DNA from: Candidatus Nealsoniibacteriota bacterium | GTDB lineage: Bacteria; Patescibacteriota; Minisyncoccia; Minisyncoccales; MHMH01 | NCBI GenBank assembly: GCA_016181965.1 | Contig: JACOYH010000002.1 | Location: forward strand, 1 to 44,576 | DNA length: 44,576 bases | Direction: 5' to 3' | In this document: positions 34,641 through 42,890 of the stretch, in pieces | Layout: each line of letters begins with the position of its first letter | How positions within the stretch are numbered: position 1 is the first letter of the stretch | Notes under the pieces: generated by a model | What the model saw: the letters and a program-made list of their open reading frames with translations, nothing else | Told to the model about the DNA's origin: nothing | The model's database searches: none | Position numbers and translations under genes: made by a program

Positions 34641-34666
34641 CTTTTTAGGTTACCCCAGACGAGTAA

Positions 34667-34695
34667 TTGACAAGATAACCCATATTTACTATGCT
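34667..34695 (+). promoter_or_regulatory. Sigma70-type promoter of the GC-rich cassette
   Basis: TTGACA - 17 bp - TATGCT. Confidence 0.6.
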
Positions 34696-34751
34696 TAGCG
34701 ATAGCAAAATCGTACACTGAAAAGAGAGCAAATCAAAAGGAGGTTGTCACC

Positions 34752-35000
34752 ATGGCCGCAGCGAGTCCGTTTTTCGCCAACGAAGAGGTGAAGTCCAACT
34801 ACGGCTATCCCTCGGGGTACGCCGTGAAGCCGGTCTGCGAACAGCTCGTGGAGCTCTCCAAGCACTTCAACGGTTTGAACACCAGTTCGGTGCTGGCGTG
34901 TTCCAAGGAGCTTCCGGCTCTGCCCGCTGGCGCGGAAGGCTGGTTCGCCGTTCCGCGGTGGGAGAAGGTCGCGTCCTCGTACAACGAGGCCGTCGAGTGA
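34752..35000 (+). CDS. Hypothetical protein, GC-rich
   Basis: SD AAAGGAGG upstream; MAAASPFFANEEVKSNYGYPSGYAVKPVCEQLVELSKHFNGLNTSSV... Confidence 0.7.
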   Translation: MAAASPFFANEEVKSNYGYPSGYAVKPVCEQLVELSKHFNGLNTSSVLACSKELPALPAGAEGWFAVPRWEKVASSYNEAVE

Positions 35001-35449
35001 TCGGCAAGACGCGAGCCTTCTACAACTACCGCAAAGGCGCACTCGGCCCGAAGTACCTGAGGCTTTCCGAGCGCACGGCCGTCGCGCTTCAGATGATCAG
35101 CGAGAAGCAGAAGGGCGACTTTCTACTGATCCCGGCGCAGTTCGGTCTGACCCATCGGGGTCGGTCCGTCCGGCGGGTGCGCGTGGTCTACGCTCCTCAC
35201 GAGTTCGGCCTCGGGTCGTTCATCGCGGGGTGCATGATCCTGTCGCATCCCGAGCGGCTCGTTCAGTGGGAGCAGTTGCACATCGACTGCCCCGGTGACG
35301 AGTACAGTCCTGACGCCGATGGCGAGTTCTCGTGCGCGCCGGTCTTCCTCTTCCACGACGGCAAGGTCAGGTTCGACGCCCGCTGGGTCCGCCATGCCCC
35401 CGCTGCCAGCGGGGCCTCTGGCTCGGCCTCGGGGTTCGTCTCGCAGTAG
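34997..35449 (+). CDS. Hypothetical protein, GC-rich, GTG start coupled by GTGA overlap
   Basis: GTG at 34997 overlaps the upstream TGA; VIGKTRAFYNYRKGALGPKYLRLSERTAVALQM...HEFGLGSFIAGCMILSHPERLVQWEQLHIDCPGDEY. The track's 34898 start lies inside the upstream CDS. Confidence 0.7.
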   Translation: MIGKTRAFYNYRKGALGPKYLRLSERTAVALQMISEKQKGDFLLIPAQFGLTHRGRSVRRVRVVYAPHEFGLGSFIAGCMILSHPERLVQWEQLHIDCPGDEYSPDADGEFSCAPVFLFHDGKVRFDARWVRHAPAASGASGSASGFVSQ

Positions 35450-35519
35450 TCCCTTGATCGCTCGAACTCTTGGGTCTTTTGACTCCTTGTCTCTTGATCC
35501 TTGAGTTCGCCGCAAAAAT

Positions 35520-35580
35520 GGGGTTGTTCACAGCACATTCCGCCAAAGGCGGACAGGCGTGGACAGCCCCTTTTCTTTTT
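35520..35580 (+). terminator. Intrinsic terminator with nested hairpin
   Basis: GGGGTTGTTCAC...TCCGCC-AAA-GGCGGA...GTGGACAGCCCC then TTTTCTTTTT. Confidence 0.85.
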
Positions 35581-35592
35581 CAAAACAGGTAG

Positions 35593-35619
35593 GTTGTTAG
35601 ACATTCAATGTTTAACAAC
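35593..35619. repeat. Palindrome of the TGTTAGACAT family
   Basis: GTTGTTAGACAT-TCA-ATGTTTAACAAC, one wobble mismatch. Confidence 0.9.
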
Positions 35620-35686
35620 TTTCCACCCAAAACGCCAAAGCCCTATTTAGGCTGCCATAATAGTTAGTCCGCGCCGTCAATCGCGC

Positions 35687-35715
35687 TTGACGCTTCTTGG
35701 TTTGTGGTGTATACG
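35687..35715 (+). promoter_or_regulatory. Sigma70-type promoter
   Basis: TTGACG - 17 bp - TATACG. Confidence 0.65.
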
Positions 35716-35753
35716 TATAACATCGCTTAATTCATAAAAAAAAGGAGGCGAGC

Positions 35754-36116
35754 GTGAAAAAGGACGCGCCGGCAGAAAGACAAACAGATTTGACTTACGA
35801 AGAGTTAGTGTTTGCCGTCAGGGCGGGCGGCTACGGGAGGTATCCAACGTGTTTTTTCCTGAACGAATTGCTTGGATTTGTTCGAGCGGGCGATGAAAGG
35901 GTGACCCAACTTTTTTGCGAGCTTCTTGGCGATTCGCAAACACCGCGTCACGATCAATATACGGTATATGTGGGCCTATCTTCGATTCTGAACCCAACCG
36001 AAGAAGTCCAGCGAGTTCTGCGGGACTTCTGCGCCAAGCCAGAAAGTCAGGCGCTGATGCGTCAAGCAGAGTCGGTAATCCAAGAAGAAAGAAGAAGAAT
36101 TCTGGCGGCGCTCTAA
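35754..36116 (+). CDS. Hypothetical protein, GTG start
   Basis: AAAAAAAAGGAGGCGAGC-GTG; 120 aa, soluble. Confidence 0.75.
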   Translation: MKKDAPAERQTDLTYEELVFAVRAGGYGRYPTCFFLNELLGFVRAGDERVTQLFCELLGDSQTPRHDQYTVYVGLSSILNPTEEVQRVLRDFCAKPESQALMRQAESVIQEERRRILAAL

Positions 36117-36123
36117 TGCGATC

Positions 36124-36156
36124 AAACCCCGCGGCAATAGCCAAGGGGTTTTTATT
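36124..36156 (+). terminator. Intrinsic terminator
   Basis: AAACCCC-GC-GGC-AATA-GCC-AA-GGGGTTTTTATT. Confidence 0.88.
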
Positions 36157-36174
36157 AAACTTAGGCCAAGAGTG

Positions 36175-36201
36175 AAATACACCGGTGGCACCGGTGTATT
36201 T
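36175..36201. repeat. Hairpin AAATACACCGG-TGGCA-CCGGTGTATTT
   Basis: Read directly; 11-bp perfect arms. Confidence 0.85.
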
Positions 36202-36221
36202 TAGCGTTTAACTGCGAGATT

Positions 36222-36259
36222 AGGATGTCCGACATCCACGAGGATGTCCGACATCCACG
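36222..36259. repeat. Tandem 19-bp repeat, each unit palindromic (GGATGTC-C-GACATCC)
   Basis: AGGATGTCCGACATCCACG x2. Confidence 0.93.
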
Positions 36260-36267
36260 AAACTGTT

Positions 36268-36311
36268 TGGTTGAAGCCAGGCTCTAACCGGACAGAGCCT
36301 GGCTTCAACCA
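36268..36311. repeat. Hairpin with 18-bp perfect arms
   Basis: TGGTTGAAGCCAGGCTCT-AACCGGAC-AGAGCCTGGCTTCAACCA; related to 18285-18309. Confidence 0.93.
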
Positions 36312-36392
36312 TACGAGTTGCCGCCGTATTTTGAAAAGGTGATTATTTATGGTAAATTGAAGAATATCTATAGGATTATCTATAGCGTATTT

Positions 36393-38822
36393 ATGAATAA
36401 ATATAATCCGCAAAAAATTGAAGCAAAATGGCAGAAAGAGTGGGAGAAGAAAAAGCGGCACGAAACAAAAGATAGGGCAGAAGGCAAGAAGAATTTCTAT
36501 CATCTGGTGATGTTCCCCTACCCCTCGGGCGATCTCCATATTGGCCATTGGTACAACTTTGCTCCAGCCGACGTTTACGCCCGCTTTAAGAAAATGCAGG
36601 GTTTTAACGTTATGTCGCCGATTGGCTTTGACGCTTTTGGCTTGCCCGCGGAAAATGCGGCCATTAAGAGGGGCATCCATCCAAGGGACTGGACCGAAAA
36701 AAACATCAAGAAAATGCGAAAGCAGCTTCAGTCCATGGGCAATATGTATGATTGGTCGAGGGAGGTTGTTACCTGCGAGCCAGAGTATTACAAATGGACC
36801 CAATGGATGTTTTTGCAGTTATATAAAAAGGGACTTGCTTATAAGGCCAAAGTGCCGGCCAATTTTTGCCCCTCGTGTAAAACTGTTTTAGCCAACGAGC
36901 AGGTCGCGGGAGGAAAATGCGAAAGGTGCGATTCGGAGGTAATCCAAAAAGAAATTAATCAATGGATGTTTAAGATATCTGATTACGCCGAACGGCTTCT
37001 CAAAGAGATTGACGATTTGGACTGGCCAGAGACCACCAAAATAATGCAAAAAAATTGGATTGGCAAGTCAGAGGGATACAATATTAAATTCGAAATTCCT
37101 GCCTGCTCCGGCGAAATTCCCGTGTTTACAACGCGGGTCGATACGCTGTTTGGCTGCACATATTTGGTGCTCGCTCCGGAACATCCGTTTATTGAAAACC
37201 ATCAAGCCGAAATCACAAATTATAAATTTGTTGAGCAGTACATTGAATCCTCAAAGAAAAAAACTGAACGCGATAGAATTTCCGAAATGGGCGAGAAAAC
37301 CGGAGTTTGCCTTGAGGGCGTTAAAGCCGTGAATCCGGTTAATGGTCGGGAAATACCCATTTTTGTTGCCGATTATGTGCTTTTCCATTATGGCACGGGA
37401 GCCGTCATGGCAGTGCCGGCTCACGACCAGCGCGATTTTGAATTCGCCCAAAAATACAATTTGCCGATTAAAATGGTCATCTGTCCCAATTATCCCAAAA
37501 ATATTTGCCCGATTTTAGACCGGGCCTTTGAAGACGAGGGCTTTTTGGTTGATTCAGACAGGTTTACCGGCATGCCTTCAAAAGAAGCAAGGCAAAGAAT
37601 CGGCGAGTGGCTGGAAAGCCGAAAAAAGGCAGAGAAGAAAATTTACTACCGCCTGCGGGACTGGCTCATTTCTCGACAAAGGTATTGGGGAGCGCCAATT
37701 CCCATGATTCTCTGTCAGCAATGTGGCTGGCAGCCGGTTGATGAGAAAGACCTGCCTGTTCTTCTGCCTGCCCTGAAGGATTTCCGGCCTACGGGTGAGG
37801 GAAAATCACCCCTGGCCAAGGCCGATAAGTTTGTCAGCGTCGCTTGCCCGAAATGCGGAGGGCAAGCCGAACGCGAAACCGATACTATGGATACTTTTGT
37901 TTGTTCTTCTTGGTATTTTTTCCGCTACGCCGATCCGCGCAATAAAGAAATGTTTGCCAGCAAAGAAAAATTAAATGCCTGGCTGCCCGTTAATATGTAT
38001 ATCGGCGGAGCCGAGCACTCGGTTTTGCATCTGCTTTACTCAAGATTTTTCACCAAAGCCATGCAAGACCAAAATTTCATTGATTTTGCCGAGCCCTTTT
38101 TACGGCTCCGTCATCAGGGAATTATTTTGGGCCCGGACGGCCAAAAAATGTCAAAGTCGCGGGGCAATGTAGTTGATCCCGACGAGCAGGTGAAAAAGTA
38201 CGGCGCAGACGCGGTCAGAATGTATCTTTGTTTTATGGGTCCCTACAATCAAGGCGGGCCTTGGAATCCCAATGGACTGGTGGGCATTCAGAGATTTTTA
38301 CAGAGAACATGGGATATTATAAACTCAAAGACCAAAGCAAAAACTGAAAACCAATATATAGAAATAGAAAAACTTTTACATAAAACCATCAAAAAAGTCA
38401 CCGAAGACATAGAGGGGCTAAGATTTAATACAGCCGTGTCTTCTTTAATGATATTAATCAATGAAATATCAAAACAACCAGAGGCATTGAAAATCGAAAA
38501 TTGGAAGTCGATAGTTCAATTAATGGCGCCCTTTGTGCCTCATTTTGCCGAAGAATTATGGCAACAGCTTGACTTCAAGGATTCCGTTCACAGCCAGTCG
38601 TGGCCGGTTTACGACTCCGGATTAGTTAAAGAAAAAACGGCGCTCATTATTGTTCAGGTTAATGGCCGCGTCCGGGACAAAATTGAGGTGCCGGCCGATC
38701 TGCCCGAGGGGCAGATTAGAGACCTTGCTTTTTCCAGTAAAAAAGCGCAGAATTGGATAGATGGGAAAAAGCCAAAGAAGATAATATTCGTGCCAAATAA
38801 GCTCATCAATATTGTAATTTAG
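36393..38822 (+). CDS. leuS: Leucyl-tRNA synthetase
   Basis: MNKYNPQKIEAKWQKEWEK, FPYPSGDLHIGHWYNF, PADVYARFKKMQGFNVMSPIGFDAFGLPAENAA, GQKMSKSRGNVV. Confidence 0.96.
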   Translation: MNKYNPQKIEAKWQKEWEKKKRHETKDRAEGKKNFYHLVMFPYPSGDLHIGHWYNFAPADVYARFKKMQGFNVMSPIGFDAFGLPAENAAIKRGIHPRDWTEKNIKKMRKQLQSMGNMYDWSREVVTCEPEYYKWTQWMFLQLYKKGLAYKAKVPANFCPSCKTVLANEQVAGGKCERCDSEVIQKEINQWMFKISDYAERLLKEIDDLDWPETTKIMQKNWIGKSEGYNIKFEIPACSGEIPVFTTRVDTLFGCTYLVLAPEHPFIENHQAEITNYKFVEQYIESSKKKTERDRISEMGEKTGVCLEGVKAVNPVNGREIPIFVADYVLFHYGTGAVMAVPAHDQRDFEFAQKYNLPIKMVICPNYPKNICPILDRAFEDEGFLVDSDRFTGMPSKEARQRIGEWLESRKKAEKKIYYRLRDWLISRQRYWGAPIPMILCQQCGWQPVDEKDLPVLLPALKDFRPTGEGKSPLAKADKFVSVACPKCGGQAERETDTMDTFVCSSWYFFRYADPRNKEMFASKEKLNAWLPVNMYIGGAEHSVLHLLYSRFFTKAMQDQNFIDFAEPFLRLRHQGIILGPDGQKMSKSRGNVVDPDEQVKKYGADAVRMYLCFMGPYNQGGPWNPNGLVGIQRFLQRTWDIINSKTKAKTENQYIEIEKLLHKTIKKVTEDIEGLRFNTAVSSLMILINEISKQPEALKIENWKSIVQLMAPFVPHFAEELWQQLDFKDSVHSQSWPVYDSGLVKEKTALIIVQVNGRVRDKIEVPADLPEGQIRDLAFSSKKAQNWIDGKKPKKIIFVPNKLINIVI

Positions 38823-38823
38823 C

Positions 38824-40650
38824 ATGTGCGGCATAGTTGGCTATATCGGCAAGCAAAGAGATATTAAAGTTGGTTTGGCGGCCCTGAAGCGGCTGGAATA
38901 CCGAGGGTATGATTCAGCCGGGCTGGCCGTTTTTGATTCGGCCAAAAATCAAGTGCTCTGCGTTAAAACCATAGGCAGAATAGAGGCATTGGAAAATGAA
39001 ATCGCCAACAGCGGGTTGCAGCTCAACGGCAGTCCTGCTCTTTTCCATACCAGATGGGCCACTCACGGCGGCGTAACGCAGGCCAATGCCCACCCCCATC
39101 ACGACTGCAAGGGAAATATTTGGCTCGTGCATAATGGGATAATTGAAAATTATAAAGAATTGAAAGAAATGTTGGAAGGCGAGGGCCATAAATTTTTGTC
39201 AGAAACCGATACCGAAGTCGCCGCTCATTTGATAGAGAAATTTTTTAACGGCAATCTCGAGGAAGCCGTTAGAAAAGCAATTAAATTAATAAAGGGAGCT
39301 TACGCTCTGGCCGTCATTTCCCGCGACGATCCCCAAAAACTTATTGCCGCTCGTCTTTCCAGTCCCTTGATCGTTGGTATTTCTGAGCATGACGGGTATA
39401 TTGTGGCTTCCGACTCTGCGGCGGTTGCCCTGTATGCCAAGCAAATCGTTCAATTGGAGGATAATGAAATTGCCGTGATGAACTCGCATGATTTTTACAT
39501 ACTTAAAGAAAAGCAGCCCGAAGACCTAGAAATGACCGCCCAAGACATTCAAAAGGGAAACTATCCGCATTACATGCTGAAAGAAATCATGGAACAGCCG
39601 GAGGCCCTCGAAAACTCCCTAAAAGGCCGTCTGATTGTTAATGAGGGACTGGCTAAGCTTGGCGGTTTGCAAAATGTGGCCGATCAACTCTTAAAAATAA
39701 AGCGTTTGCGAATTGTTGCCTGCGGCACGGCTTTTCACGCCGCCATGATAGGCAAATATATGCTAGAGGAATATGCCGGCATTCCGACAGAAGTTGATAT
39801 TGCTTCCGAGTTTAGATACCGAAAACCGATTCTTGAAGAGAATTCGGCGTTTTTGTGCGTTTCCCAGTCGGGCGAAACAGCCGATACCTTGGCCGCTTTG
39901 CGAGAAGCGAAGAGAAGGGGCATTTTAACTTTGGGCATTGTCAACGCCGTCGGCTCGAGTATCGTTCGAGAAACGGACGCGGGAATTTATAATCACATCG
40001 GCCCGGAAATTGGAGTGGCGGCCACCAAATCATTTCTCTCGCAGCTGTCGGTTTTGGCTCTCTTGACCATCTATCTGGGCAGACAAAGAAATTTGAGCGT
40101 GATCAAGGGGCAAAGAATCGCCGGCGATCTTCAGGTATTGCCAAATCTTGTGGGAGAGATTTTACAAAAGAGCGATGAAATCAAGGCCTTGGCAGAGAAA
40201 TATTCAAAATACAATAATTTTATTTTCTTGGGCAGAAAATATAATTATCCCATTGCGCTGGAGGGAGCCCTTAAATTAAAAGAAATTGCCTATTATATCC
40301 ATGCCGAAGGTTATCCGGGCGGTGAAATGAAGCATGGCCCCTTGGCGCTGACCGACGAAAATCTCCCGTTCCTTTTTATTGTTCCCTCGGATAGCGTTTA
40401 TGAAAAAATGCTTTCCAACATCGAGGAGGTCAAGGCAAGGGGCGGTAAGACCATAGCCATAGCCACCGAAGGCGATGAAAAGATAAGAGAATTAGTTGAT
40501 GATGTTGTTTATATACCAAAAACCTCGGAAATGCTGACGCCTATTTTGAGCGCCGTGCCTCTTCAGCTCTTTGCTTATCATATGGGGGTTTTGAGGGGTT
40601 GCGATGTGGATAAGCCCAGAAATTTAGCGAAGTCAGTAACTGTAGAGTAA
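38824..40650 (+). CDS. glmS: Glutamine-fructose-6-phosphate aminotransferase (isomerizing)
   Basis: MCGIVGYIGKQRDIKVGLAALKRLEYRGYDSAG, HTRWATHGG, CVSQSGETADTLAALREAK, C-terminal KPRNLAKSVTVE. Confidence 0.97.
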   Translation: MCGIVGYIGKQRDIKVGLAALKRLEYRGYDSAGLAVFDSAKNQVLCVKTIGRIEALENEIANSGLQLNGSPALFHTRWATHGGVTQANAHPHHDCKGNIWLVHNGIIENYKELKEMLEGEGHKFLSETDTEVAAHLIEKFFNGNLEEAVRKAIKLIKGAYALAVISRDDPQKLIAARLSSPLIVGISEHDGYIVASDSAAVALYAKQIVQLEDNEIAVMNSHDFYILKEKQPEDLEMTAQDIQKGNYPHYMLKEIMEQPEALENSLKGRLIVNEGLAKLGGLQNVADQLLKIKRLRIVACGTAFHAAMIGKYMLEEYAGIPTEVDIASEFRYRKPILEENSAFLCVSQSGETADTLAALREAKRRGILTLGIVNAVGSSIVRETDAGIYNHIGPEIGVAATKSFLSQLSVLALLTIYLGRQRNLSVIKGQRIAGDLQVLPNLVGEILQKSDEIKALAEKYSKYNNFIFLGRKYNYPIALEGALKLKEIAYYIHAEGYPGGEMKHGPLALTDENLPFLFIVPSDSVYEKMLSNIEEVKARGGKTIAIATEGDEKIRELVDDVVYIPKTSEMLTPILSAVPLQLFAYHMGVLRGCDVDKPRNLAKSVTVE

Positions 40651-40657
40651 ATTTTAT

Positions 40658-42313
40658 ATGGAAGAAATTTTATCAAATCAATCGGGGAAAAAGGTAATTC
40701 TGCTTGGCAATGACGCTGTGGCACGGGGCGCTTTGGAGGCGGGAGTGCAGTTTGTTGCCACGTATCCGGGCACGCCGGCCTCGGAAATCGGCAATACTTT
40801 TTACCGCATTGCCCAAAAGGCAAAAGTGCATTTTGAGTTTTCAACTAATGAAAAGTTGGCCATGGAAGCTGGCGTGGGGGCGTCGTTTGCCGGACTGAAG
40901 ACATTAGTCGCCATGAAAAATTTTGGTTTGAATGTGGCAATCGAAGCGCTGCTGCCTTTTGTTTATACGGGGGTTAAGGGACCCACTGTTGTTATGGTTT
41001 CTGACGACCCTTCGTGCTACAGCTCGGCCCAAACAGAGGAGAATACCCGGGCTTTTTCTTATTTGGCGCGTATTCCGACCCTCGAGCCCGCAGACGTTGC
41101 AGAATGCAAAGAGTTTACTAAACTGGCGTTTGAAATTTCGGAAAAATTCAAAGTACCGGTTCTTTTGCGCCTGACAACAAGAGTGTCGCACCAAAAAATG
41201 CCGATCGTGCTTGGGCAAGTAACCACCAATACATCCCTAGTCAAGGGCAAGTTTGTAAAAGACGCGCGTCAGTTTGTGACTATGCCGCCGCGTGTTTTAG
41301 AAATGAAAGAAGAGCTTTTACAGAAAAATAAAGAGATAAGGAAATTTTTTGAAAAAAGCAAAATCAATAAATTTGAAAAGGCCGCCCCGTCTGGCGCGGG
41401 CATAATTGTTTCCGGCGTTGCTTATTTATATGTGCGCGAGGCGTTGGCGCAACTCAATCTTGCTTTGCCTGTTTTGAAAATCGGCTCTTTTTATCCCTTT
41501 CCCAAACAAACAGCGCAGAAATTTATTAAGACGCTTAAAAAGGTTTTGGTTGTTGAGGAGCTTGACCCATATTTGGCAAAAGAAGTTAAAGAGGCGGCCC
41601 AAGAGACAAAATGCAAGGCGAGAATTTTTTCTAAAGAATGGCTGCCCGAAACCGGCGAACTGAATACCGACATCGTGGCTTTGGCCGTTGCTAAGCTGGC
41701 CGGCAGACGGTATCAGCTGCCAAGCATAAAACACCAGATTCCCGATTTAAAAAGAAGGCCGCAACTTTGCCCGGGCTGTCCCTACTGGCTGGTTTTTGCC
41801 GGAGTCAAAAAGGCCGTAAATGAAAAGGAAGTTGTTTTCGGAGGCGACATCGGCTGTTATATGCTGGCCGGCGGCGCTCCCCATTTTTTGCAGGATTATC
41901 TTTCTTGTATGGGGTCGTCCATTGGCATTGCTCACGGCATAAAAAAGGCGACCGGGCAAAAGCTAATAAGTTTTATTGGCGACGGCACTTTCTTTCATGC
42001 GGGCATTCCCGCTCTGATTAATACGGTCTACAATGGCTCCAACCCTCTGATTATTATTTTGGATAACCGAACCACCGCCATGACCGGGCACCAGCCCAAT
42101 CCCAGTGTTCCCGGTTCGAATATATCTTCCAGCGTGGCGATAGAAGACGTTGCGCGAGGGTGCGGGGTAAAACATCTTAAAGTTATTGATCCGGTCATGC
42201 AAGACGAGTTTATCAAAACGATTCGGGAGTTTATTACCAAGCCCGAGGTGTCGGTAATCATTGCGCGCCGCCCTTGTATTTTTGTAAAACCAAAAGATGA
42301 ACAAAAAAATTAA
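40658..42313 (+). CDS. iorA: Indolepyruvate:ferredoxin oxidoreductase alpha subunit, apparently lacking the C-terminal ferredoxin domain
   Basis: ALEAGVQFVATYPGTPASEIGNTF, FSTNEKLAMEAGVGAS, LCPGCPYWLVF, GDIGCYML, FIGDGTFFHAGIPAL; ends IIARRPCIFVKPKDEQKN*. Confidence 0.85.
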   Translation: MEEILSNQSGKKVILLGNDAVARGALEAGVQFVATYPGTPASEIGNTFYRIAQKAKVHFEFSTNEKLAMEAGVGASFAGLKTLVAMKNFGLNVAIEALLPFVYTGVKGPTVVMVSDDPSCYSSAQTEENTRAFSYLARIPTLEPADVAECKEFTKLAFEISEKFKVPVLLRLTTRVSHQKMPIVLGQVTTNTSLVKGKFVKDARQFVTMPPRVLEMKEELLQKNKEIRKFFEKSKINKFEKAAPSGAGIIVSGVAYLYVREALAQLNLALPVLKIGSFYPFPKQTAQKFIKTLKKVLVVEELDPYLAKEVKEAAQETKCKARIFSKEWLPETGELNTDIVALAVAKLAGRRYQLPSIKHQIPDLKRRPQLCPGCPYWLVFAGVKKAVNEKEVVFGGDIGCYMLAGGAPHFLQDYLSCMGSSIGIAHGIKKATGQKLISFIGDGTFFHAGIPALINTVYNGSNPLIIILDNRTTAMTGHQPNPSVPGSNISSSVAIEDVARGCGVKHLKVIDPVMQDEFIKTIREFITKPEVSVIIARRPCIFVKPKDEQKN

Positions 42314-42890
42314 ACCATACAATATTGTCATTGTCGGAACTGGAGGACAAGGGCTGATTACTCTTTTACAGGTGCTGGCGGAGGCCGCCATGGCCGAGGG
42401 CCATGATTTTAAGACGTCAGAACTTCATGGCTTGTCCCAGCGGGGCGGTTCGGTAGAAGTGCATGTGCGCCTTGGCGCGAAGGTTCATTCGCCGATTGTG
42501 CCGCTGGCAAAGGCCGATTTGATTTTTGCATTAGAAGCGCAGGAGGCCCTGCGAGCGATAAAGTTTAGCCATCCCAAAAGCATTTTCCTGATTAATAAGC
42601 AAATCATTCCCATACCCTTGCAAAAAGCCCTGACCGGAGAAGAAATTATGAACCATGTGAAAAAAACCAGTAAAGCAGCAAAATTGGTGCCGGCTTTCGA
42701 GATTTGCAAAGAAAAGCTCGGAAAGGGCGTAACCTCCGGTATTTATTTGATAAGCTTGGCTGTCTCGAGAGGATTTTTGCCGTTGTCTCCCGAAGCAGTG
42801 TTAGGGGCCATGAAAAAAGTGATGCCCGAGAAATATTTGGCTTTAAACATTAAAACATTCGATCTGGCTAAGACCTATGAAGAAAAATAA
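42297..42890 (+). CDS. iorB: Indolepyruvate oxidoreductase beta subunit
   Basis: IVIVGTGGQGLITLLQVLAEAAMAEGHDFKTSELHGLSQRGGSVEVHVRLG. Confidence 0.88.
   Translation: MNKKIKPYNIVIVGTGGQGLITLLQVLAEAAMAEGHDFKTSELHGLSQRGGSVEVHVRLGAKVHSPIVPLAKADLIFALEAQEALRAIKFSHPKSIFLINKQIIPIPLQKALTGEEIMNHVKKTSKAAKLVPAFEICKEKLGKGVTSGIYLISLAVSRGFLPLSPEAVLGAMKKVMPEKYLALNIKTFDLAKTYEEK

Noticed and set aside
34898-34996. N-terminal extension of the 34898-35449 ORF
   Set aside because: Overlaps the upstream ORF in another frame and is low-complexity Arg-rich; GTG at 34997 with GTGA coupling is more plausible.
35123-35604. Minus-strand ORFs in the GC-rich cassette
   Set aside because: Long antisense ORFs are expected in GC-rich coding DNA; promoter, SD and terminator all support the plus strand.
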